DNA of 64,000 nucleotides from Flavobacteriales bacterium (GCA_025055575.1 JANWWP010000017.1:19764-83763); one strand, 5' to 3'; numbered from the stretch's first letter, positions 27,394-36,927 are shown. The notes: generated by a model from the sequence alone, not told the origin. A program made the numbers and translations.

Positions 27394-28796
27394 CAGGATA
27401 ATTTAATATCGCTGATCACCTCAGGGGAAATTTTCTCAGCAGAGCCTTCAATCAGTCCCTCGCGCAAAGCTACCAGGTAACTCCGCACCGCATTGAAGCT
27501 CACTTTGTTGTGCTTGAAATATTCCACAGCCAATTCTTTTTCTTTTTCGGTGGCTTCAAAATGGTTCAAAATGTTGAGGAGGTGCATCTTCATGTGCCCC
27601 TTTTGTATGCCGGTGGTGACGAGAGATTTGAGGGCTGCAAAATTGTTGGCCATACCCATGGTGGCAGCTATCATCATCAGCTCCTGGGCCGAGGGATGCC
27701 CTAAGAGCTCCAGCGAACGCCGCGCCATGGGATGCAGACGGGTGAGGCCACCCACCACGCCCAGGGCCATAGGCACTTCCAGTACATAGCGAAAACGCCC
27801 CTCGGAGCTTTCCATGCGTGTGAGCGACCGATACTGACCATCCCGGGCGGCATACGTGTGCCCGCAGGCTTCTACGGCACGAAAATCATTTCCCGTAGCC
27901 AGAACCACCGCGTCGATGCCGTTATAAATGCCTTTGTTGTGGGTTGTGGCACGGTGGGGGTCCACCTGAGCCACTTTCACAGCTAAAGAAAATTTGCGCA
28001 TAAATTCCTGCGCCGAAAGGCCGCCATCAAAAGTCCCCAATTCTTCCACGGGACACTCCACCACACATTCTACTTTGCAGTTAGGGGTGTAATTGGATAG
28101 AATACTCATGATCACTGTCACCTCTCTCTCCGTGGCTTCAAGACCTTCGGCTTCCTGCATAAATTCGCGGAGGATCAAAGCAAATTCTTCCAGACAGGAA
28201 TTGATAAAATTGGCGCCCATGGAGTCGCAGGTATCGAAAATGGCCTTCACCTGATAGTATCCTGGCTCATGGTGCGTCATGTCCACGAGCTGGATGTCCA
28301 GAATGCCGCCGCCGCGTTTTTCCATATTTCCGGTGATGTGGCGAGTGCCGGCCAGAAATTGAGTTTTCAGTTCCGGGAAAAGCGCTTTGAGTTTTTCAGG
28401 GCGTCCCATCCAAATAAAATGTACCTGGCCTATTTTTTCGACCGATACGACGCGGGCCTGAAAACCACCGCGGGTGCTCCAGAATTTGGCGCTTTTGGCC
28501 GCCGCAGCTACCACAGAACTTTCCTCAATAACCATGGGCACGGTATACGTCCGGCCGTTGATCACCACATTCGGTACTACGCCATAAGGAAAGAAAAAGT
28601 TGGTAATGGTATTTTCACTGAATTCATCCAATTGCTTCTGGATATTTGGGTCCATGTGCCAGAAGGAGCGTATTTCTCTTTCGGCCTCAGAAGCATCCGG
28701 AAACAAGCCGCAGATGCGTTTCAGTTTTTCTTCCTTGGTCAGTTTTGAGAAACCATCCATACGGAGAGGCTTTTCTGAAGGATGTACAGGATTCAT
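27393..28796 (-). CDS. mvaA: Class II hydroxymethylglutaryl-CoA reductase
   Basis: 467 residues. Reduces HMG-CoA to mevalonate with two NAD(P)H. Class II features: catalytic Glu in EESSVVAAAAK, cofactor and substrate region DTCDSMGANFINSC, catalytic Lys and neighbours in THNKGIYNGIDAVVLATGND, GVVGGLTRLHP, and the C-terminal flap NFAALKSLVTTGIQKGHMKMH with the catalytic His. No membrane anchor, as expected for the bacterial form. It follows fni by 34 bp and is coupled to the next kinase gene. Confidence 0.95.
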   Translation of the reverse strand: MNPVHPSEKPLRMDGFSKLTKEEKLKRICGLFPDASEAEREIRSFWHMDPNIQKQLDEFSENTITNFFFPYGVVPNVVINGRTYTVPMVIEESSVVAAAAKSAKFWSTRGGFQARVVSVEKIGQVHFIWMGRPEKLKALFPELKTQFLAGTRHITGNMEKRGGGILDIQLVDMTHHEPGYYQVKAIFDTCDSMGANFINSCLEEFALILREFMQEAEGLEATEREVTVIMSILSNYTPNCKVECVVECPVEELGTFDGGLSAQEFMRKFSLAVKVAQVDPHRATTHNKGIYNGIDAVVLATGNDFRAVEACGHTYAARDGQYRSLTRMESSEGRFRYVLEVPMALGVVGGLTRLHPMARRSLELLGHPSAQELMMIAATMGMANNFAALKSLVTTGIQKGHMKMHLLNILNHFEATEKEKELAVEYFKHNKVSFNAVRSYLVALREGLIEGSAEKISPEVISDIKLS

Positions 28797-28830
28797 AATG
28801 GTTTAAATAACAGTTATTTGTAGATTTTTG

Positions 28831-29862
28831 TTATGAATAATCCGAAAGTTTTTTGGGTTTCAAAAAGGCAAAAGCGGTTTGGAGCCCTTTGATTTGTGAT
28901 TTTGTAAAGACGTCCAGGGCTTTAGCATCTTGGGCCGCATATTTTAAAAAGGCCGAAGCTTGACCGTAGATGGCCGGAAGCGGAGATTGAGATATCAAAA
29001 AGTAACCGTCAAGAAAATTTTTTATGCCACCGGATACAATAATGTTCCGGGTTTGGATGGGAAACGCCTGTTTTTTATAAATTTTTTGCAGCATGGCCAT
29101 CATTTCCACGGCCGAATGTCCCACCAGCGCTAGCGGAGCCAGGCCCTCTGCATCAGGATTCCGATGGTTTTCGAGACGCGTAAAATTTGTGCCGCCGAAG
29201 CTTCCAAAGTCCACAGCCAGCAAAGGAAGCCGAAGCAAAGCCTCCAGCGAGGCCGGCCCAAATCCCTGACCCACTTCTTTCACAATGATGGGGAAGGTGG
29301 CATGGTTCAGACATTCCTGAATGACATCCAAGGGTCTGCGGCCGAAGCGATCGCCCTCTGGCTGCATCAATTCCTGAAGAGGATTCACGTGAATAATGAG
29401 ACCATCTGCCCCCAAACTGCTGACCAAGTCCTCTACGATTTGCCACTCACTCTTTTGTAAAATGCGTTCAATTTGAGCGATGCCCAAATTCGCAAAAAAA
29501 GGCACATCCGGACCCAACACCGGACGCAGATTGAAATCTGCCCATCGCGACCGGCTGTGCAGCAGGGGCCGGCAGGACCCCAGGCCCATGCCCAAACCAT
29601 AGCGGGCACACACCTCCGCCAAGCGTTGGTTGATGGTGTAAGCCGCCTCCGTGCCGCCGGTCATACTGCTAATCCAAATCGGGTACTGCATTTCCTTATT
29701 TCCGAGCCGCACCGGAAGGGTGGCAGATTCCTCAGGGTGGGGTGCCAGCATAGGCTCATAAAAGAAACGGGAATCCGCTTCTGAGACGCTCACCTGGGAT
29801 TCAAAAGCCAGCCGAATGTGATCGGATTTTCGGATATCCAGTTCTTCTTTCAAGGCCGGCAA
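28831..29862 (-). CDS. fni: Type 2 isopentenyl-diphosphate delta-isomerase
   Basis: 343-residue FMN-dependent TIM-barrel isomerase interconverting IPP and DMAPP. Recognisable segments are RKSDHIRLA at the start, WISSMTGGT, NLGIAQ, LIIHVNPLQELMQPEGDRFG, IIVKEVGQGF and the phosphate-binding IIVSGGIKN. No ATG is available: the start is a TTG at 29862 (another TTG three codons on). First gene of the mevalonate operon, transcribed toward mvaA. Confidence 0.93.
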   Translation of the reverse strand: MPALKEELDIRKSDHIRLAFESQVSVSEADSRFFYEPMLAPHPEESATLPVRLGNKEMQYPIWISSMTGGTEAAYTINQRLAEVCARYGLGMGLGSCRPLLHSRSRWADFNLRPVLGPDVPFFANLGIAQIERILQKSEWQIVEDLVSSLGADGLIIHVNPLQELMQPEGDRFGRRPLDVIQECLNHATFPIIVKEVGQGFGPASLEALLRLPLLAVDFGSFGGTNFTRLENHRNPDAEGLAPLALVGHSAVEMMAMLQKIYKKQAFPIQTRNIIVSGGIKNFLDGYFLISQSPLPAIYGQASAFLKYAAQDAKALDVFTKSQIKGLQTAFAFLKPKKLSDYS

Positions 29863-29971
29863 ATGTACAAAAGTTAATGGAATGTTAATGCCGGAGTTTT
29901 AAAAATGCGCTTCTTTGGTTTGGATCCACTCGGCAAAACAAATGATATGTGAAACGCCCTTTGAAAAACAA

Positions 29972-30001
29972 AAAATCCCAATCCGCGCGGATTGGGATTT
30001 T
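29972..30001 (-). terminator. Perfect 30-bp palindrome, probable Rho-independent terminator
   Basis: AAAATCCCAATCCGC followed directly by its reverse complement. Read on the minus strand it lies 18 bp after the sorting-domain gene and is followed by a T-rich run (TTGTTTTTC), so it should end that transcript before the mevalonate operon. The same hairpin could also work in the other direction. Confidence 0.75.
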
Positions 30002-30019
30002 AAGGAATAAAGGGTTGAA

Positions 30020-30811
30020 TTATTTACCCAGGTGTACAAAACGTTTTGTAATAGTTTTTCCCTGAAAGGAGAGAGAGTAGGTGTAAATTCCTGCGGGCAA
30101 ATGTCGGAGATTCAGCTGATATTGATTCAGACCGGCCTGGCCCATGATATTTTTTTGTTCCACCACAGCGCCTGTGACGGAAGCCATTCTCAACTGAACC
30201 ATACCATGGCGTGGTAAGGTGAAAGAAATTTGGGTGAAGTCTGAGGTGGGATTAGGGGAATTCTGTGACACACTGAAACTATTCGAGTTCACGGTCATTT
30301 CTTCCTCCGAGGCGCTGCAACTTGGATTGATTTCAAAAGGTATGTAAAAGGCCGTATCAATCTGCAATACGAAGGATGCGGGAGTGCAGGTGTTGCTGGC
30401 ATGCACCCGTGCAGAAGCCGAGACTTTAATGTTATAGCTTCCAGCCACCGATCCATTGCCTAAGAAACGAAGGCAGGCACGTTCAAACTGATTGTTCTGA
30501 GGATTTAAATTAATTTGCTGGCCTAAACCTACCTGATTGCCATCTTTATATAATTCCCACATCCAGGATCCGGGGGGCAGTTGGTCCACGTTGTTGACGG
30601 TCACTTGGCAAATGAATACCGTCAAAGGCCCTACCGTTGTATTGGTGGGAAGGGTTACCGTGGTAGTTTCGTTATAATTCACCCCGGGCTTTGCGCAGGG
30701 GAGGGGCAGAATACCGCCCGAAGTGGTGGTATCCACCGGCGTACATGGCTGGGCCAAGAGAGCTCCTGCAGTGATGACGGTGCTGAGAGAAAGGAATAGA
30801 ATTTTTTTCAT
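30020..30811 (-). CDS. Secreted protein with T9SS type A sorting domain
   Basis: 263 residues. Signal peptide MKKILFLSLSTVITAGALLAQ. A Cys-containing beta-rich domain (Cys near 23, 39, 68, 113, 137, 164) has no recognised family. The C-terminal 85 residues start with FSVSQNSPNPTSDFTQISF and end with TKRFVHLGK, a clear Por sorting domain. Probably a surface or released protein. A well-formed promoter lies upstream, inside the STAS gene's end. Confidence 0.85.
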   Translation of the reverse strand: MKKILFLSLSTVITAGALLAQPCTPVDTTTSGGILPLPCAKPGVNYNETTTVTLPTNTTVGPLTVFICQVTVNNVDQLPPGSWMWELYKDGNQVGLGQQINLNPQNNQFERACLRFLGNGSVAGSYNIKVSASARVHASNTCTPASFVLQIDTAFYIPFEINPSCSASEEEMTVNSNSFSVSQNSPNPTSDFTQISFTLPRHGMVQLRMASVTGAVVEQKNIMGQAGLNQYQLNLRHLPAGIYTYSLSFQGKTITKRFVHLGK

Positions 30812-30831
30812 AGATCTATTTTAAACGTGGG

Positions 30832-30863
30832 CAAAAATAATTAAATTCCGTTGTTTTTGGCAA
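30832..30863 (-). promoter_or_regulatory. Candidate promoter of the sorting-domain gene
   Basis: TTG (30863-30861), a 21 bp spacer, and TATTTTTG (30839-30832), an exact match to TAnnTTTG. It is 21 bp before the ATG at 30811 and partly inside the 3' end of the STAS gene. Confidence 0.55.
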
Positions 30864-31212
30864 TATCATCCATGATGATGTATTCTATGGCCTCGGAAAC
30901 AGTGGGTATGAGAGTAAGAATCTTATCTAACTGTGAAATTTGAATAAGTTTTTTTGCAAAATCACTCACGCCGGTCACCACAAAGAGGCCATTGGACTGA
31001 CGGCACTGGCGATCGCCAATCAAAAGAGCCGAAAGTCCCGAAGAGTCAATATATTTCGTGTGGGACAAATCCAGAATGATATTAGAATACCCTTTGCCTG
31101 AAAGCAATACGAGCTCGGCTTTTATTTTGGGGGCCACCAGGCCGTCTAATTTTGGCACCAGCACCTCCAATACCGCGTAGCGGTCTTCCTCACGCACATT
31201 AAAAAGTTCCAT
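30841..31212 (-). CDS. STAS-domain anti-sigma factor antagonist-like protein
   Basis: 123 residues forming a single STAS domain. The phosphorylation site Ser57/Ser58 lies in YIDSSGLSALL, in the loop before helix 2, as in SpoIIAA-like antagonists. No anti-sigma kinase or phosphatase gene is adjacent, so the partner is elsewhere. In Bacteroidota such orphans are common; the role is unassigned. Confidence 0.88.
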   Translation of the reverse strand: MELFNVREEDRYAVLEVLVPKLDGLVAPKIKAELVLLSGKGYSNIILDLSHTKYIDSSGLSALLIGDRQCRQSNGLFVVTGVSDFAKKLIQISQLDKILTLIPTVSEAIEYIIMDDIAKNNGI

Positions 31213-31227
31213 GATGAATTATGGCGT

Positions 31228-31235
31228 CAAAAATA
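31228..31235 (-). promoter_or_regulatory. Candidate -7 element of the STAS gene
   Basis: TATTTTTG on the minus strand, exact to TAnnTTTG, 15 bp before the ATG at 31212. The -33 partner is not clear. Confidence 0.35.
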
Positions 31236-31366
31236 GAAAAGGTTCACAATGGGATTTTTTTAATAAAGTTATGTAGGGGTTTTAAAGATTTTCCGCTTTT
31301 TTCTTTTTGAGGTGGATAACCTGGCGCAAAGCCGGGAGGATGGTTCTGGTGTTAGGCCATTGGGGG

Positions 31367-34300
31367 TCACAATACGCCTTCGGCAGCGCTTGCTGGCAGA
31401 CGGGAGGCGGAGCGCGCCGCCCAACGTAATTTCAACTTTTCAAAAATGTAATATATGCAAGGCACCACCACTAAGGTTAGCGCCAAGGAACTGGTCAAGC
31501 CCCCGATAATCACCCAGGCCATGCCATTTTTCACCTCCGCACCTGCACTTTTATTGAGTGCAATGGGCAACATACCAAATACCATGGCGAGGGTGGTCAT
31601 GAGTATGGGCCGGAAGCGTTCGCGGCCGGCCTCAATAAGCGCTTCGGTAAGCGCCATTCCCTCTTCTTTTAGTTGATTGGTGAAGTCCACCAGGAGAATT
31701 CCATTTTTCGCCACCAACCCCATCAACATAATTATGCCAATAATGCTGAAGATGCTCAGGTCTTCCATGGTGAGCGCCAGCGCTAAGAAGGCGCCTATGC
31801 TGGCCAGCGGCAAAGCAAACAAAACCACGAAGGGATACAAAAGGCTTTCGTACAGCGCCACCATCACCAGATACACCAGTAGGATGGCAATAATCAAAGA
31901 AAATCCAAGACTCGAAAAGCTTTCCTGCATGCGCTGCTGGTTGCCCACAAACTGCCATGTGACGTTGCTTGGGAGTCTCAACCGGCCAATGGCCTGGGCG
32001 ACTTCGCGACCCACCGTTCCCGGAGAGCGCCCGACTACGTTGGCGTTCACACGGACAGAAGGAAGCCGGTCGGTTCTCTCCAGGACACTTTCCCCCAGAG
32101 TTTCTTTTAAAACGGCAAATTGATCCAAATACACATTCTGGCCTGTAGCGGTGGGAAATGAAAGGCTTTTCAAATCCTCTGGACTGCGACGAAATGCCGC
32201 ATCGTTCTGAACAAGGAGTGTATGTTCTTCCCCTTCCACCGTCACTTTCAAGTCTTCATTACCTCTCACAGCGGTGGCCAACGTCAGGCCCACCTGAGCG
32301 GCATTCAGCCCGAGACGTGTCATTTTCTCCTTGTTCAGGACAATCCTTATTTCGGGTCTTGGAATTTTTGTGCTGAATTGGTGATATTTGGTTCCCGGGG
32401 TTTTTTTCAGAATCTCCATAATTTTTTCAGCGGCCACCCTGAGACTGTCGCGGTTCGGGGATTTGACGGAAATAGAGACATCCGCCTCCCCCGTGTTGCC
32501 GGTGACGGTGATGGGCGCCACGGTGGCCATCACACCCGGAATGGTTGAAATTTCTTTTTCCACGAGCACGGCAAAATCGGTGGAGGACAGGCTTCTCTGC
32601 CCGGGGGGCACCAGGTTCACGGTGGATTCCGAAAAATGCGGATTGGAGGAGGTGAGCCCTGTGAAGCCCGTGCTGGAATACCCTACATTAGTAAAAACAC
32701 TTATCACCTCTGGATGGCTGAAGAGGATCCGTTCAGCCTGCAGGACGATGCGGTTGGTTTCCATAAGTGAAGTGCCGGGCGGCATTTCAATTCTCAGGTT
32801 GAATTGGCTTCGATCGCCTTGTTTCACGAAAGTGGCGCCTATGAACCCCAAGGCAGGAAGAAGGAAAGACCCCGCCATGGCCAAAAGGGTGCCTCCCAGC
32901 ACATAGCGCTTGTGGGCCAGACTCCAGCGCAAAATCCGCGCATAGGCATCCCGGGCCGACGCAATTAAATTTTCAAAGGCCCTGTTCAGGCGTATCCAGA
33001 GCGAGGAACCCGTGAGATGCGTCAATTTTCCGAAACGGGAAGCCAGAAGCGGCGTGAGCGTGAAACACACCAAAAGACTCATCAAAGTGCTGGCCACCAC
33101 CACCAAGGAAAATTCTCTCAGAATGTTTCCAATGATTCCTCCGGCCAAACTGAGCGGCACGAAGACCACCACGTCCACCAAGGTGATGGCTATTGCGGTG
33201 AAACCAATTTCGGCCCGGCCGTCCAGAGCGGCGCGCCGGCGGTCTTTTCCCATTTCCATGTGACGGTAGATATTTTCCAGGATCACGATGGCGTCGTCCA
33301 CCAAGATGCCCACCACTAAGGAAAGCGCCATCAGGGTCATCAGATTGAGGGACATGTTCAAGGCATACATGAGAATGAATGTGGGGATCATGGACGTGGG
33401 CAGGGCCACAAGCACAAACAGGGAACTCCGCACACTGTGCAGGAAAAAAAGCATGACGAGGGCCACGATAAGGATAGCCAAAGCCAGATCCTCCACCACG
33501 GCATTGGCTGAAGCTAAGGTATAGGTACTCTGGTCGGACGCAATATCGAATTTCAATTTTTTCTGAGCCCACTGTTTTTCTAGCTCTGCCAGCCGGGCCT
33601 TCACCAATGCACTCACTTCCACGCTGTTGGCGTCGGTTTGTTTCATAATGGTCAGTCCTATGGAAGGCCTGCCGTTAATCCGGCTGAGGGTGGAAGGCTC
33701 TTCTTCATCATCTGCGACCTCCGCCACATCTTTTAAGTACACGGTTCCTCCCGAGGGCGTCATGTACACCAGAAGATCTTGCAACTCTTCCGCACTGGTG
33801 AATTTACTGTCAAAGGTGAGTGTTAAATCGTTGAATCGGTCTTCCAGCGTTCCGGCCGGCACACTCAAACCCGAGGCCTGAAGCGCCTGGCTCACCATCA
33901 CCGGCGTGAGTCCAAGGGCCTCCAGCCGATCTTTTTTCAGGTTCACCCGGAACTGGCGGGGAGTGGCTCCCAATACCTGAACTGCACCGACACCCGGCAC
34001 ATTGGCCAAAACAGGCCGAATGGTCTTATCCACAATTTCATATAATTCCCGATTGCTGAGTTCTGCGCTTAAGGCAATGCGTAAAACTGGAACATCATCC
34101 GTGGAGAATTTGGAAATGGAAGGCTTTTGCACCTCATCCGGCAGCTGGGACATCACCTGATCCACCTTGCGTTGGGCATCGGCCAGGGCGTTGTTCACAT
34201 CCACGTGATTTTTAAGTTCCAGAATAATTACGGATACATTCTGCTGGGAATTGGCGTTAATTCGGTCCAGTCCTTCCATACTGGACAAAGCCTCCTCCAA

Positions 34301-34498
34301 CACTTTAGTAACAGAGGTCTCCACCTCTCGTGCAGAGGCTCCGGGATATACCGTTATTATGGTAAGCGTATTGGCATCGAACTTGGGTAGGAGGTTATAG
34401 TTAAGCCTTTGATAGGAAATAATTCCAAATAGAATGAGTCCCGTGAAAACGACTGTAACCAGAAGGGGACGTCGGATGGAGAGCTCTGTGAGGCGCAT
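31367..34498 (-). CDS. RND multidrug/solute efflux pump (AcrB/HAE-like)
   Basis: 1043 residues from the ATG at 34498 (a GTG two codons earlier is less likely). Twelve transmembrane helices and two periplasmic porter domains. Near the N-terminus RRPLLVTVVFTGLILFGIISYQ and the NLLPKFDANTLTIITVYPGAS stretch are typical of RND pumps. The TM4 motif SLVVGILVDDAIVILENIYRH carries the paired Asp of the proton relay. It lacks the CzcA DFG-x3-DG pattern, so organic substrates are likelier than metals. It ends the TolC-adaptor-pump operon. Confidence 0.93.
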   Translation of the reverse strand: MRLTELSIRRPLLVTVVFTGLILFGIISYQRLNYNLLPKFDANTLTIITVYPGASAREVETSVTKVLEEALSSMEGLDRINANSQQNVSVIILELKNHVDVNNALADAQRKVDQVMSQLPDEVQKPSISKFSTDDVPVLRIALSAELSNRELYEIVDKTIRPVLANVPGVGAVQVLGATPRQFRVNLKKDRLEALGLTPVMVSQALQASGLSVPAGTLEDRFNDLTLTFDSKFTSAEELQDLLVYMTPSGGTVYLKDVAEVADDEEEPSTLSRINGRPSIGLTIMKQTDANSVEVSALVKARLAELEKQWAQKKLKFDIASDQSTYTLASANAVVEDLALAILIVALVMLFFLHSVRSSLFVLVALPTSMIPTFILMYALNMSLNLMTLMALSLVVGILVDDAIVILENIYRHMEMGKDRRRAALDGRAEIGFTAIAITLVDVVVFVPLSLAGGIIGNILREFSLVVVASTLMSLLVCFTLTPLLASRFGKLTHLTGSSLWIRLNRAFENLIASARDAYARILRWSLAHKRYVLGGTLLAMAGSFLLPALGFIGATFVKQGDRSQFNLRIEMPPGTSLMETNRIVLQAERILFSHPEVISVFTNVGYSSTGFTGLTSSNPHFSESTVNLVPPGQRSLSSTDFAVLVEKEISTIPGVMATVAPITVTGNTGEADVSISVKSPNRDSLRVAAEKIMEILKKTPGTKYHQFSTKIPRPEIRIVLNKEKMTRLGLNAAQVGLTLATAVRGNEDLKVTVEGEEHTLLVQNDAAFRRSPEDLKSLSFPTATGQNVYLDQFAVLKETLGESVLERTDRLPSVRVNANVVGRSPGTVGREVAQAIGRLRLPSNVTWQFVGNQQRMQESFSSLGFSLIIAILLVYLVMVALYESLLYPFVVLFALPLASIGAFLALALTMEDLSIFSIIGIIMLMGLVAKNGILLVDFTNQLKEEGMALTEALIEAGRERFRPILMTTLAMVFGMLPIALNKSAGAEVKNGMAWVIIGGLTSSLALTLVVVPCIYYIFEKLKLRWAARSASRLPASAAEGVL

Positions 34499-34509
34499 GG
34501 GCACAACAG

Positions 34510-35565
34510 TTATTTTACGACACGGACCGCGACCCCATCGGCCAGATTATTTTGACCTGTCAGCACCACGGTTTCCCCGGGTTGCAAACCCGAAAGGATT
34601 TCCACTTTCTGGAGGTTCACCCTTCCCGTTGTGACTTTTTTCAAATAAGCCACACTATCCCGAACGATAAAAATTTCTCCCAGCGCCACACTTCCCCCAA
34701 AAGCTTGGCGCGGAAGGGAGAGCACTTTTCTCTCTTCAGTTTTTGTGAAAAAAACAGAGGCAAATCCACCGGCTTTAATTTTCAGCTGAGGATTGGGCAG
34801 CACCACTTCCACCTGAAAGTTCTGAGCTTGATCAGCCCTGGGGTTAATAAAGCGCACCTGGGCTTCCAGCGTGTCCTGGGGGGCGCTTTCTAGCACCACC
34901 TTGACGGGGTCTCCTGCTTTCACAGCCGAAAGTTCTTCAGCGGTCAATGCACAGAAGATTTTTAGCCTGGATAAATCTGAAATGCGCCCTAAAGGCATGC
35001 CAGGGTTCACAAATTCGCCTTTGTTAAGATTTTTTGCGCTGACAATGCCTCCCACCGGCGCGGTGATCCGGCTGTCTCGGATTTGAAGTTTCACTTGCTC
35101 CAGTTGGATTTCCGTATTTTCTTTCTGGAACTTAAGGTCCAGATAGGCGGCCTCGGTCAGGGCTTCGCCTTGGCGCAACTTTTCAGCTCTGTCCAGATCT
35201 TTTTTTAGCTTTTCCAGCGCCAATTCCAAAGCCTGACGCGAAAGTTCTTTTTGGCGTATGTCGGTTTCGGCCAGGAGCTGTCCTTCCCGCACCTGATCCC
35301 CAGTCTGGAAATGAACGGCGGTCACTTGCCCCGGTTGTAGGGCCATTATAGCAGATTCTTCCCAAGGAAGGAGCGTGCCGGTTTTCACAACTCTAATGGA
35401 CCAGGTTTCCAACCGGGCCGTGTCCACTTTGACAGGAATCCGCACCTCCAGAGTTTCCAATTTCCTGGAAGCCTCCAGTTTCCTTTTATTTCTGGCAAGG
35501 GTAAAAGCTACAAAAACGCCAAAAGCGACTGTAATGGCACCGAGTACAATTTTTCTCAAAGACAT
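34510..35565 (-). CDS. RND efflux periplasmic adaptor (HlyD family)
   Basis: 351 residues. An N-terminal membrane anchor (KIVLGAITVAFGVFVAFTLA) is followed by a lipoyl half (ALQPGQVTAVHFQTGDQVREGQLLAETD), a helical hairpin (about 110-165), the second lipoyl half (ITAPVGGIVSAKNLNKGEFV), a beta barrel and a membrane-proximal domain. It bridges the pump at 31367-34498 and the TolC protein. It lies 11 bp before the pump gene and 15 bp after the TolC gene. Confidence 0.92.
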   Translation of the reverse strand: MSLRKIVLGAITVAFGVFVAFTLARNKRKLEASRKLETLEVRIPVKVDTARLETWSIRVVKTGTLLPWEESAIMALQPGQVTAVHFQTGDQVREGQLLAETDIRQKELSRQALELALEKLKKDLDRAEKLRQGEALTEAAYLDLKFQKENTEIQLEQVKLQIRDSRITAPVGGIVSAKNLNKGEFVNPGMPLGRISDLSRLKIFCALTAEELSAVKAGDPVKVVLESAPQDTLEAQVRFINPRADQAQNFQVEVVLPNPQLKIKAGGFASVFFTKTEERKVLSLPRQAFGGSVALGEIFIVRDSVAYLKKVTTGRVNLQKVEILSGLQPGETVVLTGQNNLADGVAVRVVK

Positions 35566-35580
35566 GGCAGGCTTAATAAG

Positions 35581-36927
35581 TTATTGAATGTTAAGACTTT
35601 TCAACAAATTCCCGCTGGCTTTCCTAAGCGTGAGCTCCGCCTCGAGTTGGGCCAAAAGGGTATTATGATAATTCATGATGGATTGCTGCACTTGAATTTC
35701 GGCCTGTATCACCTGGGCCAAGGGTTGCTGCCCCTGGCTGAAAGCCAGTCGCGCTTGACCCAAAAGCCGGAGCGCCAGCGCCTGGTTGAGTTCCTGCTGG
35801 CGCAAATCCAAAAAAGCTTGCCGGCGGGCGAGGGCCGCCCCGTCAAACTGTAATTTTAGGAGGCGTTCTGTGAGGGTCATTTGATCCTGAAGCTGAAGCC
35901 ACTGAATGCGGGCCTGACTGTACCGAGCCTCTTTCAAAAGCCCGTCGAACAAGGGAATGCTGAGACGAAACCCCACGCTCGAAAAATCGAACCAACGCCC
36001 CCAGAGATTGCTGAAATCGTTGTTGAGAGCCTGCAGCCCGTAGCGGGCATAGGCGCTCACAGTGGGAATGTAGCCATGACGCACCCTTTTGAATTGCACC
36101 TCCTGAATGCTCAGATTTTTTTTGAGAAGCCGATATTCCGGCAATAGCATAGGATCAAAGGGCGGATCGGAGGGTCCGGAACGGAGCAAATTCTTTAAGC
36201 CGGCGGTATCTGGAAGGATCGCTTCTGTTTCAGGAACAAACATGAGCGCTTTCAGCCGCAGGAGTGCGGTTTCTTTTTTTAGTTGCAACTGGCTTATTTG
36301 CGCCTCCACATTTTTTAAGGCCAGTTGAAGCGTCTCCAGGTCAGTGGAGAGGGCGAACCCCTCCTTCACTTGTAACTCCAGAATTCGATGCAATTTTTCA
36401 TAGCCCGTTCGGATTTCAACTAACGGAGCCGACTGCATCATAACTATGGCAGCCTGGATATAAGCCTTTGCCACTTCAAAGGCCACCTCTTGCCGAAGTT
36501 TCTCGATGCTCTCTACAGCCGCTTCAAGAGCGGGTTTAAAGGCTTTAAAACCAGTGAGGAGAGACTGGTCATAGATTTTTTGTTCCACTTGAGCCGAGGC
36601 CACCCCGGCATACGTTGTACCAAATCTTACCTTGATGGGTTCAGGCCCAAAAATGCCGGCTGGAATGACATTGGTTTGAAGTTTTAAATTGTCGTCGAAG
36701 GTAAACTGGGCTGAAGCTTGTGGTAAATAAGGACTATACCCCTCCTTGATTTGAGCTTTGGCCGCCAGAAGGTTTAATTGAGCGTTGCGGATGTCTGGAC
36801 GGCGTTCAAAGGCCATCTGAATGCTTTCCTGAATGGACACCACTCTTTGGGAGGTGGCCACTGCAGTCGAGCTTAGAATCCCTATTCCGACCACGAACCC
36901 GCATACATTTTTTTTAGATTGTTTCAT
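35581..36927 (-). CDS. TolC-family outer-membrane efflux channel
   Basis: 448 residues from the ATG at 36927. An export signal ends near AVATSQ, followed by two repeats of the outer-membrane efflux protein domain, rich in Gln/Glu/Leu coiled-coil helices (SIQMAFERRPDIRNAQLNLLAAKAQIKEGYSPYLPQ). The frame is open for 44 codons further upstream, but the signal peptide supports this start. First gene of the tripartite efflux operon. Confidence 0.92.
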   Translation of the reverse strand: MKQSKKNVCGFVVGIGILSSTAVATSQRVVSIQESIQMAFERRPDIRNAQLNLLAAKAQIKEGYSPYLPQASAQFTFDDNLKLQTNVIPAGIFGPEPIKVRFGTTYAGVASAQVEQKIYDQSLLTGFKAFKPALEAAVESIEKLRQEVAFEVAKAYIQAAIVMMQSAPLVEIRTGYEKLHRILELQVKEGFALSTDLETLQLALKNVEAQISQLQLKKETALLRLKALMFVPETEAILPDTAGLKNLLRSGPSDPPFDPMLLPEYRLLKKNLSIQEVQFKRVRHGYIPTVSAYARYGLQALNNDFSNLWGRWFDFSSVGFRLSIPLFDGLLKEARYSQARIQWLQLQDQMTLTERLLKLQFDGAALARRQAFLDLRQQELNQALALRLLGQARLAFSQGQQPLAQVIQAEIQVQQSIMNYHNTLLAQLEAELTLRKASGNLLKSLNIQ

